From NCBI GenBank assembly GCA_014376575.1, contig JACMRF010000135.1:1-39353 (forward strand): a stretch of DNA of 39,353 nt. Reading direction: 5' to 3'. Shown here piece by piece: positions 26,919 through 36,382 of the stretch. The notes beneath the pieces are model-generated. The model saw only the letters and a program-made list of their open reading frames with translations, searched no databases and had not been told where the DNA came from. Source of the DNA: Undibacterium sp. Lineage in GTDB: Bacteria > Pseudomonadota > Gammaproteobacteria > Burkholderiales > Burkholderiaceae. The first letter of the stretch is position 1; every line of letters starts with the position of its first letter. The translations under genes were made by a program, and so were the position numbers.

Positions 26919-26919
<1 letters not shown>
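26533..26919 (-). CDS. DUF2069 family membrane protein
   Basis: A 128-residue integral membrane protein with four hydrophobic segments (about residues 10-27, 39-52, 64-78 and 88-110) and a Lys-rich cytosolic tail. The conserved pattern LRPGGSWMVLKVIPLLYMLRGV and the YFTEGVVRA segment are characteristic of DUF2069. Function is unknown. It overlaps the wrbA stop as TAATG, so the two are translationally coupled; pairing of wrbA with DUF2069 is common in betaproteobacteria. Confidence 0.88.
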
Positions 26920-27587
<668 letters not shown>

Positions 27588-27648
27588 TCAAAAATACGCT
27601 ACTTTAACACGTAACAACCATGCGGCTTACAAGCCAAGATAGGCCGGG

Positions 27649-27671
27649 AAGGCGCATGGTGATTGCGCCTT
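27649..27671. other. Stem-loop in the wrbA-yihY divergent spacer
   Basis: A perfect 8-bp stem AAGGCGCA (27649-27656) with TGCGCCTT (27664-27671) has a 7-base loop. A T-run (27689-27694) lies 17 bases further on, too far for a standard terminator. I see no small gene in this spacer. Confidence 0.4.
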
Positions 27672-27819
27672 AGGCTGCCTGTTGTAAATTTTTTAAAAGT
27701 GATTTTTGATTCGTGAGGCCCGGGTGGAGTGAAATGGAATCCTGATTTTGTTCAAACTCTAGGTAAAATAGTAAGCTTTTGTTAGTCATTGTATTTTTGA
27801 GGAATTGAGTAAAATTTTT

Positions 27820-29064
27820 ATGCGCGGAATAACCTGGTCAAAACTACGAAATCTATTTAGCTTTGCCAACAAGCGTCTTCAAGAAGTGCGCTTGCCTGAA
27901 GTTGCCGGTAGTCTGACTTTTACAACCGTTTTGGCATTGGTTCCGATGTTAACTATCGCTTTGGCGATATTTACGGCATTCCCCTTATTTAATAGTTTCA
28001 GAACGTCGCTGGAAGCCTACTTCATTCAAAGCCTGATGCCGAAAGGGATATCGAACACCATACTGGGTTACCTGACGCAATTCGCCACCAAGGCAACACG
28101 TCTTTCCGCCGTAGGTGGCGTGGCGCTGATCGTCACTGCGGTAACGACCATGTCTATGATAGACAAAACTTTTAATCAAATATGGAACGTTAAGCGAACC
28201 AGGCCTGTGCTTCAGAGAATATTTGTGTATTGGGCGATCGTCACTTTGGGGCCCTTATTCATCGGCGTTTCGATCAGCGTTACGTCTTATCTATTTACGG
28301 CAACGAGCGATGTCGTTAATACGGTTCCATTTTTAGGTGTGGTGTTTTATACCGCTATTTCGTTGGTGTTGACGACCGGCGCATTTACCTTGTTATACCT
28401 CGCGGTGCCCAATTGTCAGGTCGATTGGCGTGATGCGGCCTGGGGCGGAATTTTTGCAGCCATATCCTTTGAAGTAGCGAAGCGTTTGTTTGCTATTTTC
28501 ATTCAACAGTTTCCAACTTATACGGTTATTTATGGCGCCTTGGCCGCCGTGCCTATTTTTCTGATTTGGGCTTATCTGTCCTGGTTGATTATTCTTTTCG
28601 GCGCAGTCATCGCCGCAGCTCTTCCGGTAGTCAAGTTTGAACGCTGGTGGCATGTGCCTTCGCCTGGCAGTGCTTTTGAAGATGCGGTCGCCGTACTAAA
28701 GGTTCTGGTCAATGCGCGCAATGCCAATGCGGATGCAGCGGTGGATGTCGCCAGTATTCGAATCCAGACACGATTTGGATTGGATGAAATTAAGGGTTTG
28801 CTGGAGCAGATGCATCAGATTGGTTGGGTCGCGCGTGTTGTTTCCGATGCGCCACAATTATCACGAAAGCCTTGGTGGAAAAAAATGGATACCGGCGCAG
28901 AGCGCTGGATCATGGTGATGAATCCCGCCGCACTTGCCTTGTCTGACGTGTACCGCTTGTTTGTTTTTGATGCGGCGAAAGAGAGTGCCTTAGCCAGCAA
29001 AGTACATCGAGTCATCGGTGAGGGTCTAACGGAAAATTTACATGATTATTTTTTGCTCAGATAA
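27820..29064 (+). CDS. YihY/UPF0761 family inner-membrane protein
   Basis: Multi-spanning membrane protein of 414 residues. The YihY domain covers about residues 25-275 and has six hydrophobic segments. Landmarks are the N-terminal AGSLTFTTVLALVPMLTIALAIF, TTMSMIDKTFNQIWNV near residue 115, and YGALAAVPIFLIWAYLSWLIILFGA near residue 237. The C-terminal 140 residues resemble a winged-helix-like cytosolic domain found in longer members. Once called RNase BN, which was later shown to be wrong; function is unsettled. The start is uncertain: GAGGAA (27799-27804) touches the TTG at 27805 and is 15 bases from this ATG. Confidence 0.88.
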   Translation: MRGITWSKLRNLFSFANKRLQEVRLPEVAGSLTFTTVLALVPMLTIALAIFTAFPLFNSFRTSLEAYFIQSLMPKGISNTILGYLTQFATKATRLSAVGGVALIVTAVTTMSMIDKTFNQIWNVKRTRPVLQRIFVYWAIVTLGPLFIGVSISVTSYLFTATSDVVNTVPFLGVVFYTAISLVLTTGAFTLLYLAVPNCQVDWRDAAWGGIFAAISFEVAKRLFAIFIQQFPTYTVIYGALAAVPIFLIWAYLSWLIILFGAVIAAALPVVKFERWWHVPSPGSAFEDAVAVLKVLVNARNANADAAVDVASIRIQTRFGLDEIKGLLEQMHQIGWVARVVSDAPQLSRKPWWKKMDTGAERWIMVMNPAALALSDVYRLFVFDAAKESALASKVHRVIGEGLTENLHDYFLLR

Positions 29065-29311
29065 TTCCGGCTATGGTGACCGATATCAATATTGTTGAGC
29101 CTATTTCAGTCAAGATTGATTAGCGCGAGGTAAATTTTTTTTTGCGATAGGTATTTTCATCTACATTTTGTAATGTAAAAATGATTTATCACAATGTAAA
29201 AAATCAAGACAGTACTGCACAAACTATTTTTCTCATTTTAAGGTATGTCATTTCGCATCGCGATATTTTATGTTTAAGTCATTGATTTTAATAATTAAAA
29301 TATTTGTTATG
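29065..29311. promoter_or_regulatory. AT-rich upstream region of aceA with phased direct repeats
   Basis: No gene is seen between the YihY stop and aceA. The region holds two exact copies of AATGTAAAAA (29172-29181 and 29193-29202) starting 21 bp apart, that is two helical turns, about 150 bp upstream of the aceA promoter. Such spacing suits a dimeric activator or repressor. The rest is AT-rich without other clear signals. Confidence 0.4.
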
Positions 29312-29327
29312 TGTCTTATATAAGACA
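29312..29327. promoter_or_regulatory. 16-bp perfect palindrome upstream of the aceA promoter
   Basis: TGTCTTATATAAGACA is a perfect inverted repeat directly adjoining the -35 box at 29328. It is probably an operator for a dimeric regulator of isocitrate lyase. The regulator is not encoded in this window. Confidence 0.65.
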
Positions 29328-29356
29328 TTGCTGCTATGCGGAAAATGTCCTATGAT
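29328..29356 (+). promoter_or_regulatory. Sigma-70-type promoter of aceA
   Basis: TTGCTG (29328-29333) and TATGAT (29351-29356) are spaced by exactly 17 bases. The predicted start near 29363 leaves a leader of about 42 bases that includes the ribosome site AGGAGA. Confidence 0.65.
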
Positions 29357-29404
29357 TTCTCTCAACGGAATACCATTTTTACTTTTTTCCTCAGGAGAGA
29401 AACC

Positions 29405-30703
29405 ATGACATCACGCGAACAACAAATTGCTGAAATTCAAAAAGACTGGGATACCAACCCGCGCTGGATCGGCATCAAGCGCAATTACACCGCCGCTGAT
29501 GTGGTCAATTTGCGTGGTTCGATCAAGGTTGAGCATACCCTGGCGAAAAACGGCGCGATCAAATTATGGGATTTGGTCAACAATGAGCCCTTCGTCAATG
29601 CGCTTGGTGCCATGACTGGCAATCAGGCGATGCAGCAGGTTAAGGCGGGTCTCAAAGCCATCTACCTGTCTGGTTGGCAAGTTGCTGGCGATGCTAACGT
29701 CGCTGGCGAAATGTATCCCGATCAATCTTTGTATCCAGCCAATTCAGTACCTTTGGTGGTGAAGCGTATCAACAATTGTTTGACTCGCGCTGATCAGATC
29801 CAGTGGTCTGAAGGAAAGGGCGATATCGATTTTTTCGCACCTATCGTGGCTGATGCGGAAGCTGGTTTTTGTGGCGTGTTGAACGCATTTGAATTGATGA
29901 AGGCCATGATCGAAGCTGGCGCATCAGGCGTTCACTTCGAAGATCAATTGGCTTCCGTCAAAAAATGTGGGCACATGGGCGGTAAAGTGCTGGTGCCAAC
30001 TCGTGAAGCGATTGAGAAACTCAATGCCGCCCGTTTGGCCGCTGACGTGATGGGCACACCTACCGTCTTATTGGCCCGTACCGATGCGGAAGCCGCTGAT
30101 CTGATCACCTCGGATGTTGATGATAACGACAAGCCATTTCTTACCGGCGAACGTACAGTGGAAGGCTTTTACAAAACTAAACCAGGTCTGCAACAGGCGA
30201 TCTCACGCGGCTTGGCTTATGCGCACTATGCCGACATGATCTGGTGTGAAACGGGTAAGCCTGATCTGGAATTTGCTAAAGCGTTTGCCGATGCGATTCA
30301 CGCTCAGTTTCCGGGTAAATTGCTGTCGTATAACTGTTCACCATCATTTAACTGGAAGAAAAATCTGGACGATTCCACCATCGCCAAGTTTCAAAAAGAA
30401 TTGGGTGCGATGGGTTATAAGTTCCAATTCATCACGTTAGCTGGTTTCCATGCATTGAACTACGGCATGTTCAATTTGGCACATGGCTACGCACGTCGCC
30501 AGATGTCTGCTTTCGTTGAATTGCAGGAGGCGGAATTCGCAGCGACTGAAAAAGGTTTTACAGCGGTTAAGCATCAACGCGAAGTCGGTACTGGTTACTT
30601 CGACGCAGTGACGCAAGTGATTCAGCAAGGGCAGTCTTCGACAACCGCGCTGCGTGGATCGACCGAAGATGAACAATTCTTTGATGTGAGAAAAGTTGCT
30701 TAG
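29405..30703 (+). CDS. aceA: Isocitrate lyase
   Basis: Splits isocitrate to glyoxylate and succinate, the first step of the glyoxylate shunt needed for growth on acetyl-CoA sources. 432 residues, against 434 in E. coli. The catalytic signature KKCGHMGGK has Cys188. The metal and substrate sites include [25 protein letters not shown] near residue 87, DAEAGFCG near 150, [12 protein letters not shown] near 225 and [12 protein letters not shown] near 315. ATG 29405, preceded by CAGGAGAGAAACC, is chosen over an upstream ATG at 29336 that lies inside the promoter. It has its own promoter and terminator. Malonate decarboxylation 6 kb away would create demand for this enzyme, but a link is inferred only. 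Confidence 0.97.
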   Translation: MTSREQQIAEIQKDWDTNPRWIGIKRNYTAADVVNLRGSIKVEHTLAKNGAIKLWDLVNNEPFVNALGAMTGNQAMQQVKAGLKAIYLSGWQVAGDANVAGEMYPDQSLYPANSVPLVVKRINNCLTRADQIQWSEGKGDIDFFAPIVADAEAGFCGVLNAFELMKAMIEAGASGVHFEDQLASVKKCGHMGGKVLVPTREAIEKLNAARLAADVMGTPTVLLARTDAEAADLITSDVDDNDKPFLTGERTVEGFYKTKPGLQQAISRGLAYAHYADMIWCETGKPDLEFAKAFADAIHAQFPGKLLSYNCSPSFNWKKNLDDSTIAKFQKELGAMGYKFQFITLAGFHALNYGMFNLAHGYARRQMSAFVELQEAEFAATEKGFTAVKHQREVGTGYFDAVTQVIQQGQSSTTALRGSTEDEQFFDVRKVA

Positions 30704-30760
30704 TTAGAGCAATTTTTAATGTACACATAGGCGGGCTTTTGCCTGGCGAATACAATGGGT

Positions 30761-30794
30761 AAAGCCGCACGGGGTGAGTCGTGCGGCTTTTTTG
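30761..30794 (+). terminator. Rho-independent terminator after aceA
   Basis: A perfect 11-bp stem AAAGCCGCACG (30761-30771) with CGTGCGGCTTT (30780-30790) is followed by a T-run to 30793. Confidence 0.93.
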
Positions 30795-30942
30795 TCTATT
30801 GCGCAATAATAGAAACTTTTTCTGACGCAAATGCGATGATCAGCGCGAAGGTTTGATGTTGGGTTAGTATCTTGGCCTTAGGTCTATTCTGTTGATGAAA
30901 CTCCCAAAATGTAACTACTGAGAATTTCAGTTTTCCAAAAAT

Positions 30943-31614
30943 ATGATGATGAATAAAAGAACGCGAATAAAAATCTGTGGTTTGACACGAGCGGAAGATG
31001 TTCGTGTCGTTGTTGAGGCTGGCGCAGATGCGGTAGGATTTGTGTTTTATCCTCCAAGTTCACGCTTCGTGACGCCAGACGCGGTGACCTTGCTGCTGCA
31101 GGTATTGCCACCATTTGTCATGTCTGTAGGTTTGTTTGTCAATGTCAGTGAGGATGAGCTGCGCGCGACCATCGCAAAAGCGCCTATACAGTTGCTGCAA
31201 TTTCATGGTGATGAGACTGCCGAGCAATGCCATCAACTTGCCAGTGCTGTCAATCGGCCGTTCATTCGTGCTTTTAGGGTGAGTCCTGACACGTCGGCCA
31301 AAGATTTGTTAGAATGTGAAGATGAATATCGTTCAGCCAGTCCTTTGTTTAATGGTTTGCTGCTCGATACCTTTGTAGATGGTTTCGGTGGTAGTGGAAA
31401 GGTTTTTGATTGGTCTCTAATCCCAAAAGAACTCGCGCCTCTGGTCGTTTTAAGTGGTGGCTTGAACGTACAAAACGCGACTGACGCGGTCAGGCGTGTG
31501 CGGCCTTTTGCTGTCGATATCAGTAGTGGTGTCGAGGTGGTAAAAGGTATTAAGGATATAGCCAAAGTGCGTGCTTTTATAGAAGCCGTGCGCTTGGCAG
31601 ATAATCAAGACTGA
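30943..31614 (+). CDS. trpF: Phosphoribosylanthranilate isomerase
   Basis: Third step of the tryptophan branch: an Amadori rearrangement of phosphoribosylanthranilate. 223 residues in a TIM barrel. The general base Cys lies in [12 protein letters not shown] near residue 12. The general acid Asp lies in LLLDTF near residue 142. Phosphate-binding loops are VLSGGLN near 170 and VDISSGVE near 190. The first codons are ATG ATG ATG without a ribosome site, so the exact start is one of three. It is the first gene of the trpF-trpB-trpA-accD-folC series. In many relatives truA lies immediately upstream, whereas here aceA does. Confidence 0.95.
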   Translation: MMMNKRTRIKICGLTRAEDVRVVVEAGADAVGFVFYPPSSRFVTPDAVTLLLQVLPPFVMSVGLFVNVSEDELRATIAKAPIQLLQFHGDETAEQCHQLASAVNRPFIRAFRVSPDTSAKDLLECEDEYRSASPLFNGLLLDTFVDGFGGSGKVFDWSLIPKELAPLVVLSGGLNVQNATDAVRRVRPFAVDISSGVEVVKGIKDIAKVRAFIEAVRLADNQD

Positions 31615-31670
31615 TCTCAATTTTGAGCACAAAAATAGTGCATCAAAGTTGCAATACCACCAGGAATATC

Positions 31671-32942
31671 ATGAACGAATTGAATCCACTCGACGCGCAA
31701 TTTGAGCGTCAATCTATCGCTCCACAGGCGATTTATCATTCCGCAACCTATAATTTCCCTGATTCCAAAGGTCATTTTGGTGCCTATGGTGGCACTTTTG
31801 TGTCAGAGACCTTGACGCATGCCTTGACCGAGTTGAAGGAGGCGTACGCCAAATATCAACAGGATCCTGTTTTTCTGGCTGAATATCGTAGTGAGTTAAA
31901 GCACTTTGTGGGGCGCCCGTCACCGGTGTATCACGCCAAGCGCTGGTCAGAAATCATGGGCGGCGCGCAGATTTATTTCAAGCGCGAAGATTTGAACCAC
32001 ACAGGTGCACACAAGATTAATAACGTCATCGGCCAGGCCTTGTTGGCTAAGCGCATGGGTAAGCCCCGTGTGATCGCCGAGACGGGCGCTGGCCAGCATG
32101 GTGTGGCGACGGCCACGATCTGCGCGCGTTTTGGGCTTGAATGTATCATTTATATGGGCTCGGAAGACGTCAAACGCCAGGCGCAAAATGTGTATCGCAT
32201 GAAATTGTTAGGTGCGACCGTTGTGCCAGTTGAATCGGGCTCGAAAACGCTCAAAGATGCGCTTAACGAGGCGATGCGCGATTGGGTCGCCAACGTTGAT
32301 GATACTTTTTACATTATCGGCACGGTCGCAGGCCCACACCCTTACCCGATGATGGTGCGTGATTTTCAGGCAGTGATCGGCGAGGAATGCCTGTGGCAGA
32401 TGCCGGAAATGACAGGGCGCCAACCGGACGCGGTCATGGCCTGCGTAGGTGGCGGCTCGAACGCGATAGGGATTTTTTATCCTTACATCGATGAAAAAAA
32501 CGTGCAGCTGATCGGTGTTGAGGCGGCAGGTGAGGGGATGGAATCGGGAAAACATTCTGCTTCCCTCACGGCTGGCTCACCAGGTGTCTTGCACGGCAAT
32601 CGAACGTATCTGTTGCAGGATGAAAACGGTCAGGTTATCGAGACCCATTCTGTCTCTGCCGGTTTGGATTACCCAGGCGTTGGGCCTGAGCATGCCTGGT
32701 TGAAGGATTCTGGTCGTGCCCAGTACGTCACGATTACGGATGACGAGGCGCTCAAGGCATTTCATGATTGCTGTCTTATCGAAGGGATTATTCCTGCACT
32801 GGAATCAAGCCATGCCTTGGCCCATGCGGCGAAACTAGCGGCGACATGGCCCAAAGATAAAATTATTCTGGTCAATCTGTCTGGTCGCGGCGATAAGGAT
32901 ATGCATACTGTCGCTGAGCGTGTTGGCATGAAGTTCTACTAA
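31671..32942 (+). CDS. trpB: Tryptophan synthase beta subunit
   Basis: PLP enzyme that joins indole and serine to make tryptophan, working in an alpha2-beta2 complex with TrpA. 423 residues from ATG 31671, preceded by AGGAA. The frame remains open upstream to 31623 but the extra codons do not look like the family. The PLP lysine is Lys115 in HTGAHKINN. The phosphate-binding GGGSNA lies near residue 262 and the C-terminal LSGRGDKD near residue 403. Compared with E. coli (397 residues, Lys87) it has about 28 extra residues at the N-terminus, common in betaproteobacteria. It follows trpF by 56 bp. Confidence 0.97.
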   Translation: MNELNPLDAQFERQSIAPQAIYHSATYNFPDSKGHFGAYGGTFVSETLTHALTELKEAYAKYQQDPVFLAEYRSELKHFVGRPSPVYHAKRWSEIMGGAQIYFKREDLNHTGAHKINNVIGQALLAKRMGKPRVIAETGAGQHGVATATICARFGLECIIYMGSEDVKRQAQNVYRMKLLGATVVPVESGSKTLKDALNEAMRDWVANVDDTFYIIGTVAGPHPYPMMVRDFQAVIGEECLWQMPEMTGRQPDAVMACVGGGSNAIGIFYPYIDEKNVQLIGVEAAGEGMESGKHSASLTAGSPGVLHGNRTYLLQDENGQVIETHSVSAGLDYPGVGPEHAWLKDSGRAQYVTITDDEALKAFHDCCLIEGIIPALESSHALAHAAKLAATWPKDKIILVNLSGRGDKDMHTVAERVGMKFY

Positions 32943-32949
32943 CGGTCGT

Positions 32950-32979
32950 GGCATTAGCTGAATGTAGGCAGCTAATGCC
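32950..32979 (+). terminator. Stem-loop after trpB
   Basis: A perfect 10-bp stem GGCATTAGCT (32950-32959) with AGCTAATGCC (32970-32979) lies directly after the trpB stop. The following GTGTTATTGAA is not a proper T-tract, so it may be a weak terminator or an mRNA end protector. Confidence 0.5.
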
Positions 32980-32991
32980 GTGTTATTGAAT

Positions 32992-33071
32992 ATACTCCCC
33001 TAAAAATAGATTAAAAATCTTCATTTGCGCACGACTATATTGCGTCACTGAAAAATACTAGGGGGGAGTAT
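32992..33071. repeat. ~80-bp structured intergenic repeat, copy B
   Basis: Ends are ATACTCCCCTA (32992) and ATACT-AGGGGGG-AGTAT (33055-33071), giving 9-bp terminal inverted repeats ATACTCCCC with GGGGAGTAT. The centre has GCGCA (33027-33031) that can pair with TGCGT (33041-33045), including the same G-U pair as copy A. Block offsets 1, 35, 50 and 64 equal those in copy A at 23551. It lies between trpB and trpA, which in many bacteria are tightly adjacent. Confidence 0.6.
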
Positions 33072-33127
33072 TGTTAATATTGTCTCTATACTCAATGTTA
33101 ATTGAGCACGTTTTAGGTTAAAACACT

Positions 33128-33925
33128 ATGTCAAGAATACAAGCATGTTTGGCTGCGCTGGCCGCCAACAACAAAAAAGGTCTGATTCCATTCATTACTG
33201 CCGGCGACCCTTCACCTGAGCTAACCGTGCCCTTGATGCACGCAATGGTAGAAGGCGGCGCTGACATCCTTGAATTGGGTGTGCCATTTTCTGATCCTAT
33301 GGCAGACGGCCCTGTGATTCAACGTGCCTCAGAACGTGCTTTGTTAAAAGGCGTGAGTTTGCGCAATGTGCTGCAATTTGTGCAGGAATTTCGCGTTACT
33401 AACCAGATAACTCCGGTTGTCTTGATGGGGTATGCCAATCCGATCGAGCGTATGGGGCAGGACGTATTTATTGAGCTGGCCGCCGAAGCGGGCGTCGATG
33501 GTGTGCTGGTCGTGGATTATCCGCCTGAAGAGTGTGAAGATTTTGTTAGCAAAATGCAGCACCGTGGCATGGATACTATCTTTTTGCTGGCACCAACATC
33601 GACTGACGATCGTATCGCCCAGGTAGGTAAAATCGCTAGCGGTTATGTTTATTATGTGTCGCTCAAAGGCGTTACCGGATCTGGAAGTCTGGATTTGGCG
33701 GCTGTCGCAGAGATGATGCCTAGGATAAAAAACCATGTCAAAGTGCCAGTGGGTGTGGGCTTCGGGATTCGTGACGGCGCTACGGCGAAAGCCATTTCTG
33801 CTTTCTCCGATGCTGTCGTGATTGGTTCAAGGATCATTCAAGAGTTAGAAAATACACCACAAGAAAACGCAGTTTCGGTAGTGAAACTGTTTATTTCTGG
33901 TGTCAGACAGGCTTTGGACGAGTAA
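33128..33925 (+). CDS. trpA: Tryptophan synthase alpha subunit
   Basis: Releases indole from indole-3-glycerol phosphate and channels it to TrpB. 265 residues, close to the usual 268. The catalytic acids are Glu49 and Asp60 in [19 protein letters not shown], at the same positions as in the Salmonella enzyme. The phosphate loop [10 protein letters not shown] lies near residue 207 and the flexible loop [10 protein letters not shown] near 155. It is separated from trpB by 185 bp that hold a stem-loop and repeat copy B, so it could be expressed partly on its own. Confidence 0.97.
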   Translation: MSRIQACLAALAANNKKGLIPFITAGDPSPELTVPLMHAMVEGGADILELGVPFSDPMADGPVIQRASERALLKGVSLRNVLQFVQEFRVTNQITPVVLMGYANPIERMGQDVFIELAAEAGVDGVLVVDYPPEECEDFVSKMQHRGMDTIFLLAPTSTDDRIAQVGKIASGYVYYVSLKGVTGSGSLDLAAVAEMMPRIKNHVKVPVGVGFGIRDGATAKAISAFSDAVVIGSRIIQELENTPQENAVSVVKLFISGVRQALDE

Positions 33926-34012
33926 AATACGAACCGAAACCGCGTGTTCATCAAAAATGAACAAGATGCTTGCAAGCAAAATGCGCGAGCGAGTCGACAT
34001 CTGGAGAATGAA

Positions 34013-34885
34013 ATGAGTTGGTTAGAAAAATTGCTTCCACCGCGCATACAGCGCTCAGAATCTGCAAATCGTAAATCCATGCCGGAAGGCTTGTGGGTGA
34101 AATGCCCGTCCTGCGAAGCGGTACTCTATCGTTCAGATCTCGAAGCCAATATTCATGTTTGCCCTAAATGCAGTCACCACCTGCGTATTGGCGCTCGTGA
34201 ACGTCTTGATTCATTATTGGATAGCGGTGGACGCTATGAGATCGGCCAGGAAGTGCTGCCGATCGACACCTTAAAGTTCAAAGATAGTAAAAAATACACC
34301 GAGCGTCTTAAAGATGCGCTAGAAAACACCCGCGAAACCGATGCAATGGTCGTCATGGGTGGTTCAATTATGGCCGTACCTGTCGTTGTCGCCTGTTTTG
34401 AATTTGAATTCATGGGCGGCTCTATGGGCTCTGTGGTTGGTGAGCGTTTTGTGCGTGGCGTGCAAAACGCCTTGGAGCAAAAAGTACCGTTTATCTGTTT
34501 CACCGCCACTGGTGGCGCGCGTATGCAAGAGGGCTTATTGTCACTGATGCAGATGGCCAAAACTACCGCCATGCTGACCAGACTCTCCGAGAAAAAACTT
34601 CCGTTCATTTCCGTTCTGACTGATCCTACGATGGGCGGTGTGTCTGCTTCCTTTGCGTTTCTGGGTGACGTGGTGATCGCCGAGCCGAAAGCCTTGATTG
34701 GTTTTGCCGGGCCACGCGTGATTGAAAATACCGTGCGCGAAAAACTGCCAGAGGGATTTCAGCGCGCTGAATTTTTGGTGCAAAAAGGTGCGGTAGATAT
34801 GATCGTCGATCGACGTAAAATGCGTGAAGAAATCGCCCGTCTGATGGCACTTTTGCAAAAACAACCGGCCGAAGCAGTTTCCTGA
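34013..34885 (+). CDS. accD: Acetyl-CoA carboxylase carboxyltransferase beta subunit
   Basis: With AccA transfers the carboxyl group from biotin to acetyl-CoA to give malonyl-CoA, the first step of fatty acid synthesis. 290 residues from ATG 34013, preceded by GGAGA. The longer frame from 33944 is not supported. The zinc ribbon has Cys31, Cys34, Cys50 and Cys53. The carboxyltransferase core contains [37 protein letters not shown] and [19 protein letters not shown] hairpin terminator follows, ahead of folC. The cluster accD-folC-SPOR-cvpA-purF is the same as in E. coli. Confidence 0.97.
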   Translation: MSWLEKLLPPRIQRSESANRKSMPEGLWVKCPSCEAVLYRSDLEANIHVCPKCSHHLRIGARERLDSLLDSGGRYEIGQEVLPIDTLKFKDSKKYTERLKDALENTRETDAMVVMGGSIMAVPVVVACFEFEFMGGSMGSVVGERFVRGVQNALEQKVPFICFTATGGARMQEGLLSLMQMAKTTAMLTRLSEKKLPFISVLTDPTMGGVSASFAFLGDVVIAEPKALIGFAGPRVIENTVREKLPEGFQRAEFLVQKGAVDMIVDRRKMREEIARLMALLQKQPAEAVS

Positions 34886-34906
34886 TTATTTTTAGTTCTT
34901 AAAATT

Positions 34907-34969
34907 AGCCCGAGTGTGTCTGATCGTTAAGTCATCATAAGGCTTTACATACAGACCATCGGGCTTTTT
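34907..34969 (+). terminator. Terminator-like hairpin between accD and folC, ending six bases before folC
   Basis: AGCCCGA (34907-34913) pairs with TCGGGCT (34959-34965), continued by an inner GTCTG (34918-34922) with CAGAC (34952-34956). TTTTT (34965-34969) follows. The folC ATG is at 34976. The loop is long (about 30 bases). Confidence 0.65.
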
Positions 34970-34975
34970 CAATTT

Positions 34976-36262
34976 ATGCACAACTCTCCAACTACACTGC
35001 AAGACTGGCTATCGCTGCTTGAAACGCGTCACTCCAAAGAAATCGATATGGGGCTTGAGCGCGTTGCTGCGGTCAAAAATCGCTTAAACATCCATTATGA
35101 TTGTCCTTTGATTGTCGTCGGCGGTACCAACGGCAAAGGATCAACTTGCGCCATGCTGGAATCGATTTTGTTACAGGCAGGATATAAAGTGGGCTTGTAT
35201 AGCAAGCCACATTTTTTGGATTTCAATGAACGCGCCCGCATCAACGGCGAATCGGTGACGGATGATGTTTTCATCAAGGCTTTTGCTGAAGTCGAGCAGC
35301 AGCGCGCCGACGTATCACTGACCTATTTTGAGTTCACGACATTGGCTATTTGCAAGTTGCTTGCAGAGGCCGGGCTTGATGTTGTTATTTTGGAAGTGGG
35401 CCTAGGCGGGCGTCTTGATGCAGTCAATGTCTTTGATAGTGATGTCGCTATTGTGACCAGCGTTGATATCGATCATGTCGATTATCTGGGCGATACGCGT
35501 GAAAAGATCGGTTTTGAAAAAGCTGGCATTTTTCGTGCAGGTAGAGTCTCCATCTGTAGCGACCCGATACCGCCGCAAACATTGATCGCCCATGCTGAGC
35601 GTATCGGTGCTGACCTTCGCCTATTTGGCCGCGACTTTAACTATAACGGCGATAAGCAGCAATGGAACTTTGCCGGTCGTTCTCAGCGTCGAAATTCGCT
35701 GGGTTATCCAAGCTTACGTGGCGCCAATCAATTATTGAATGCCTCGGCCGTTCTGGCCGCGCTGGAAGTGTTGAAGCAAGAATTACCTGTCGGTGCGCAA
35801 GAGATACGTAATGGTTTAGCCATGGTCGATTTGCCTGGCCGCTTCCAGGTGATGGCGGGTCGCCCCACCGTCGTATTGGATGTCGCGCATAATCCGCATG
35901 CGGCAGCAACGCTATCGCAAAACTTCGACAACATGGGCTTTCATGCCTATACCTATGCGGTCTTTGGCTCAATGCTGGACAAGGATATCGATGGTGTCAT
36001 CGCCCAAATCAAGGGCAAAATTGATCATTGGTGCTTGACTGATTTGCCTCTTCCGCGCGCTGCGACTGCAGCACAAATTCACGTTAAATTGTTAGCGGCA
36101 GGTGTTGTCACGGATGCCGAACATAGCATACAAAATTTTGCTTCTCCGGAAGCTGCATATGCCTATGCGCTTAAAAAAGCGGGCGAAAATGATAGAATAG
36201 CGGTCTTTGGTTCTTTCCTCACAGTTGCCGGTGTGATGAAGGCAAGAAAACTTTCGCACTGA
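34976..36262 (+). CDS. folC: Bifunctional dihydrofolate synthase/folylpolyglutamate synthase
   Basis: Adds glutamate to dihydropteroate and further glutamates to folates. 428 residues of the Mur ligase-like fold. The ATP loop VVGGTNGKGSTCAMLE lies near residue 47. The folate-binding loop GLYSKPHFLDFNERARING lies near 73 and the LEVGLGGRLDAVN segment near 140. The metal and carbamate region DIDHVDYLGDTREKIGFEKAGI and C-terminal VLDVAHNPHAA are present. ATG 34976 is the only start compatible with the conserved N-terminus LQDWLSLLETRHSKEIDMGLERV, yet no ribosome site precedes it. The upstream region is the T-tract of a terminator-like hairpin. Confidence 0.95.
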   Translation: MHNSPTTLQDWLSLLETRHSKEIDMGLERVAAVKNRLNIHYDCPLIVVGGTNGKGSTCAMLESILLQAGYKVGLYSKPHFLDFNERARINGESVTDDVFIKAFAEVEQQRADVSLTYFEFTTLAICKLLAEAGLDVVILEVGLGGRLDAVNVFDSDVAIVTSVDIDHVDYLGDTREKIGFEKAGIFRAGRVSICSDPIPPQTLIAHAERIGADLRLFGRDFNYNGDKQQWNFAGRSQRRNSLGYPSLRGANQLLNASAVLAALEVLKQELPVGAQEIRNGLAMVDLPGRFQVMAGRPTVVLDVAHNPHAAATLSQNFDNMGFHAYTYAVFGSMLDKDIDGVIAQIKGKIDHWCLTDLPLPRAATAAQIHVKLLAAGVVTDAEHSIQNFASPEAAYAYALKKAGENDRIAVFGSFLTVAGVMKARKLSH

Positions 36263-36382
36263 TTTGGCGCTGAATCACCGCATACCGAAAAACTGGAATG
36301 TAGCATTTCGTTAACGGTTCAAGATAAGCAAGACCAATCAGACATTTGCCCATGTGCCTGCTTTCGTTTTTTTAAGAAGAAT

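Noticed and set aside
30794..30942. Tryptophan attenuator or leader peptide before trpF
   Set aside because: I found no short frame with tandem Trp codons and no terminator-antiterminator pair in this stretch.
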